Shown here: piece after piece, positions 24,626-25,543 of the stretch
Layout: every line of letters begins with the position of its first letter
How positions within the stretch are numbered: position 1 is the stretch's first letter
Source of the DNA: Patescibacteria group bacterium
Lineage (GTDB): Bacteria > Patescibacteriota > Microgenomatia > UBA1400 > PJMF01
Assembly: GCA_018813375.1 (NCBI GenBank)
Contig: JAHJBU010000005.1
Coordinates: 1-25,543, forward strand
Length of the DNA: 25,543 nt
Direction: 5' to 3'
Program-made: the position numbers and the translations under genes
Notes under the pieces: model-generated
The model's input: the letters and a program-made list of their open reading frames with translations, nothing else
What the model was told of the DNA's origin: nothing
Databases searched by the model: none

Positions 24626-25444
24626 TTATAAAGGACTGCGAATATTTTTTAGTTGTGGATTAGTGACTTGAGTATAGCGCTGAGTAGTACGAATGTTTTT
24701 ATGTCCGAGTAATTCTTGGACATAGCGTACATCAGTCCCATTTTCTAATAAATGTGTGGCAAAGCTATGACGCAAGCTGTGAAAAGTGGCTAGTTTTTTA
24801 ATTTGGGCTTTTTTACGAGCTTGTCGGAATGCTTGTTGAGCGGTGCGAGTGGTCAGTTTTCCTCCGCGTTCACTTTCAAATAGAAAACTATCGCCCTTTT
24901 TTCCAGCAGTTAAGTTTTTGATTTGAGCTAGGAGTTTTTTGGGAAATATTGTGATGCGGTCTTTATTGCCTTTGGTTTGTTTAAGGTGAATAGTGAGTTG
25001 GTCTAAATCTAAATCCTGCACTTTCAAACTCACCGCTTCACTCACCCGCAGTCCAGCAGCGTAACTTAAAGCAATCATAAGTCGGTATTTTGAGTTAGAA
25101 GTATGTATGAAGATTTTTTTAATTTCTAATCGAGAAAGAACTATTGGTAGTTTGCCATCTTTTTTAGAGATTTTGAGTTTAATTTTTGTTGGCGATTGGA
25201 TGACTTGATGATAATAAAATTTAATGGCGCTTAAATATAAATTACGAGTTTGGGGAGAGAGTTGTTTTTTTTGGAGATAAAGTAAAAATTGTTTGATGTT
25301 GGTTAAGTCTAATACTTGAACAGATATTTTTTTAAAAGTAAAGTATTTTTTTAAAGCTAATAGATAGCTTTTAATAGTTTTTGAGCTGTAATTACGCAGA
25401 AGAAGCTCTTGTTCAGTTTGTTTGAGTTGGTTTTGAATACTCAT
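24626..25444 (-). CDS. Tyrosine recombinase (Xer/integrase family)
   Basis: Cuts and rejoins DNA through a 3'-phosphotyrosine. The N-terminal SAM-like core-binding domain spans ~1-90 and the catalytic domain ~100-272. All active-site residues are present: R133 (AGLRVSE), K158 (TKGNK), H222xxR225 (HSLRHSFATHLL), H248 (LGHKN) and the nucleophile Y257. The length of 272 fits a single-domain Xer or a simple integrase. It could be the cell's only Xer protein, an integron-like integrase or a mobile-element integrase; sequence alone does not decide. Its promoter is leaderless-type. A palindrome with core-site geometry lies 44-99 bases upstream of its start, which recalls XerS/difSL and XerH/difH, where the site adjoins the gene. 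Confidence 0.93.
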   Translation of the reverse strand: MSIQNQLKQTEQELLLRNYSSKTIKSYLLALKKYFTFKKISVQVLDLTNIKQFLLYLQKKQLSPQTRNLYLSAIKFYYHQVIQSPTKIKLKISKKDGKLPIVLSRLEIKKIFIHTSNSKYRLMIALSYAAGLRVSEAVSLKVQDLDLDQLTIHLKQTKGNKDRITIFPKKLLAQIKNLTAGKKGDSFLFESERGGKLTTRTAQQAFRQARKKAQIKKLATFHSLRHSFATHLLENGTDVRYVQELLGHKNIRTTQRYTQVTNPQLKNIRSPL

Positions 25445-25452
25445 GATAAAAT

Positions 25453-25481
25453 GTTATAGAAAGGTAATTGAGGAAGTTTAA
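25453..25481 (-). promoter_or_regulatory. Promoter of the recombinase gene
   Basis: On the minus strand: TTAAAC (25481-25476), 17 bases, TATAAC (25458-25453), then 8 bases to the ATG at 25444. No Shine-Dalgarno. It lies between the recombinase gene and the palindrome. Confidence 0.45.
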
Positions 25482-25488
25482 CAAAATA

Positions 25489-25543
25489 TCGTATAAACTA
25501 CAACAACTCGTTTTTATACGAAATGACTTCGTATAAAAACGAG
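25489..25543. repeat. Palindromic candidate recombination site at the right edge
   Basis: CTCGTTTTTATACGAA (25507-25522) and TTCGTATAAAAACGAG (25528-25543) are perfect 16-bp inverted arms around ATGAC. A third copy of the inner word, TCGTATAAA, lies at 25489-25497. The words therefore run in +, -, + orientation (25489, 25513, 25529). The inner two copies are separated by 7 bases (25522-25528), as in a tyrosine-recombinase core site. The window ends on the last base of the right arm. Confidence 0.7.

Noticed and set aside
25489..25543. Resemblance to loxP (ATGACTTCGTATA differs from the loxP arm at one base)
   Set aside because: In loxP the TCGTATA ends point toward the spacer; here they point outward from the centre. 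The recombinase is Xer/integrase-like rather than recognisably Cre. Probably coincidence in an AT-rich palindrome.

Overview
The window looks like a piece of an AT-rich genome from the Patescibacteria (Candidate Phyla Radiation), possibly a Microgenomates-like lineage. The grounds are small dense gene packing, several single-anchor or unrecognised proteins, a DUF5667-like protein, a class II (B12-dependent) ribonucleotide reductase, and an oversized protein of unknown role. TGA ends tsaD, and no in-frame TGA interrupts the long genes. The code is therefore the standard bacterial one, not the UGA=Gly code of Gracilibacteria and Absconditabacteria. The lineage is inferred from gene content, not from a marker-gene tree. 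Both ends look like contig ends: the left cuts a gene and the right stops on the outer edge of a perfect palindrome.

Layout: 1-1397 is the 3' part of a membrane-anchored protein with a beta-rich C-terminus. A duplicated promoter-like repeat follows, then an AAA/DUF4143 ATPase, smpB, and a 1954-residue protein (3315-9179) with a helical body, an ADP-ribosyltransferase-like segment and a nucleotidyltransferase domain. A small LiaF/DUF5668-like membrane protein and cytidylate kinase come next. On the minus strand, 10243-16479 is a cell-wall block: two intact class A penicillin-binding proteins flanking a GH18 glycosidase. Divergent from it runs a plus-strand group: an HTH-Fic protein, a cytidylate-kinase-like protein and a CPBP-like membrane protein. 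A DUF5667-like protein follows, then the nrdR-nrdJ pair behind a clear NrdR box. The right end has mazEF on the minus strand, a divergent four-helix membrane protein, tsaD, and a tyrosine recombinase whose upstream region carries the palindrome.

How it works together: peptidoglycan synthesis (two PBPs, perhaps GH18), dNTP supply (cytidylate kinase, NrdR/NrdJ), translation quality (SmpB, TsaD) and stress or defence modules (MazEF, Fic, AAA/DUF4143).

The most interesting signals are these. (a) Good -10 boxes sit only 6-9 bases before the start codons of about eight genes that lack Shine-Dalgarno sequences, which points to widespread leaderless mRNAs. (b) The divergent Fic and PBP promoters share almost the same -10 bases inside an inverted repeat. 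(c) Two nucleotide-kinase-like proteins both lack the P-loop lysine. (d) The Fic protein has Gln where the catalytic His belongs. (e) The recombinase lies next to a palindrome with the geometry of a tyrosine-recombinase core site.
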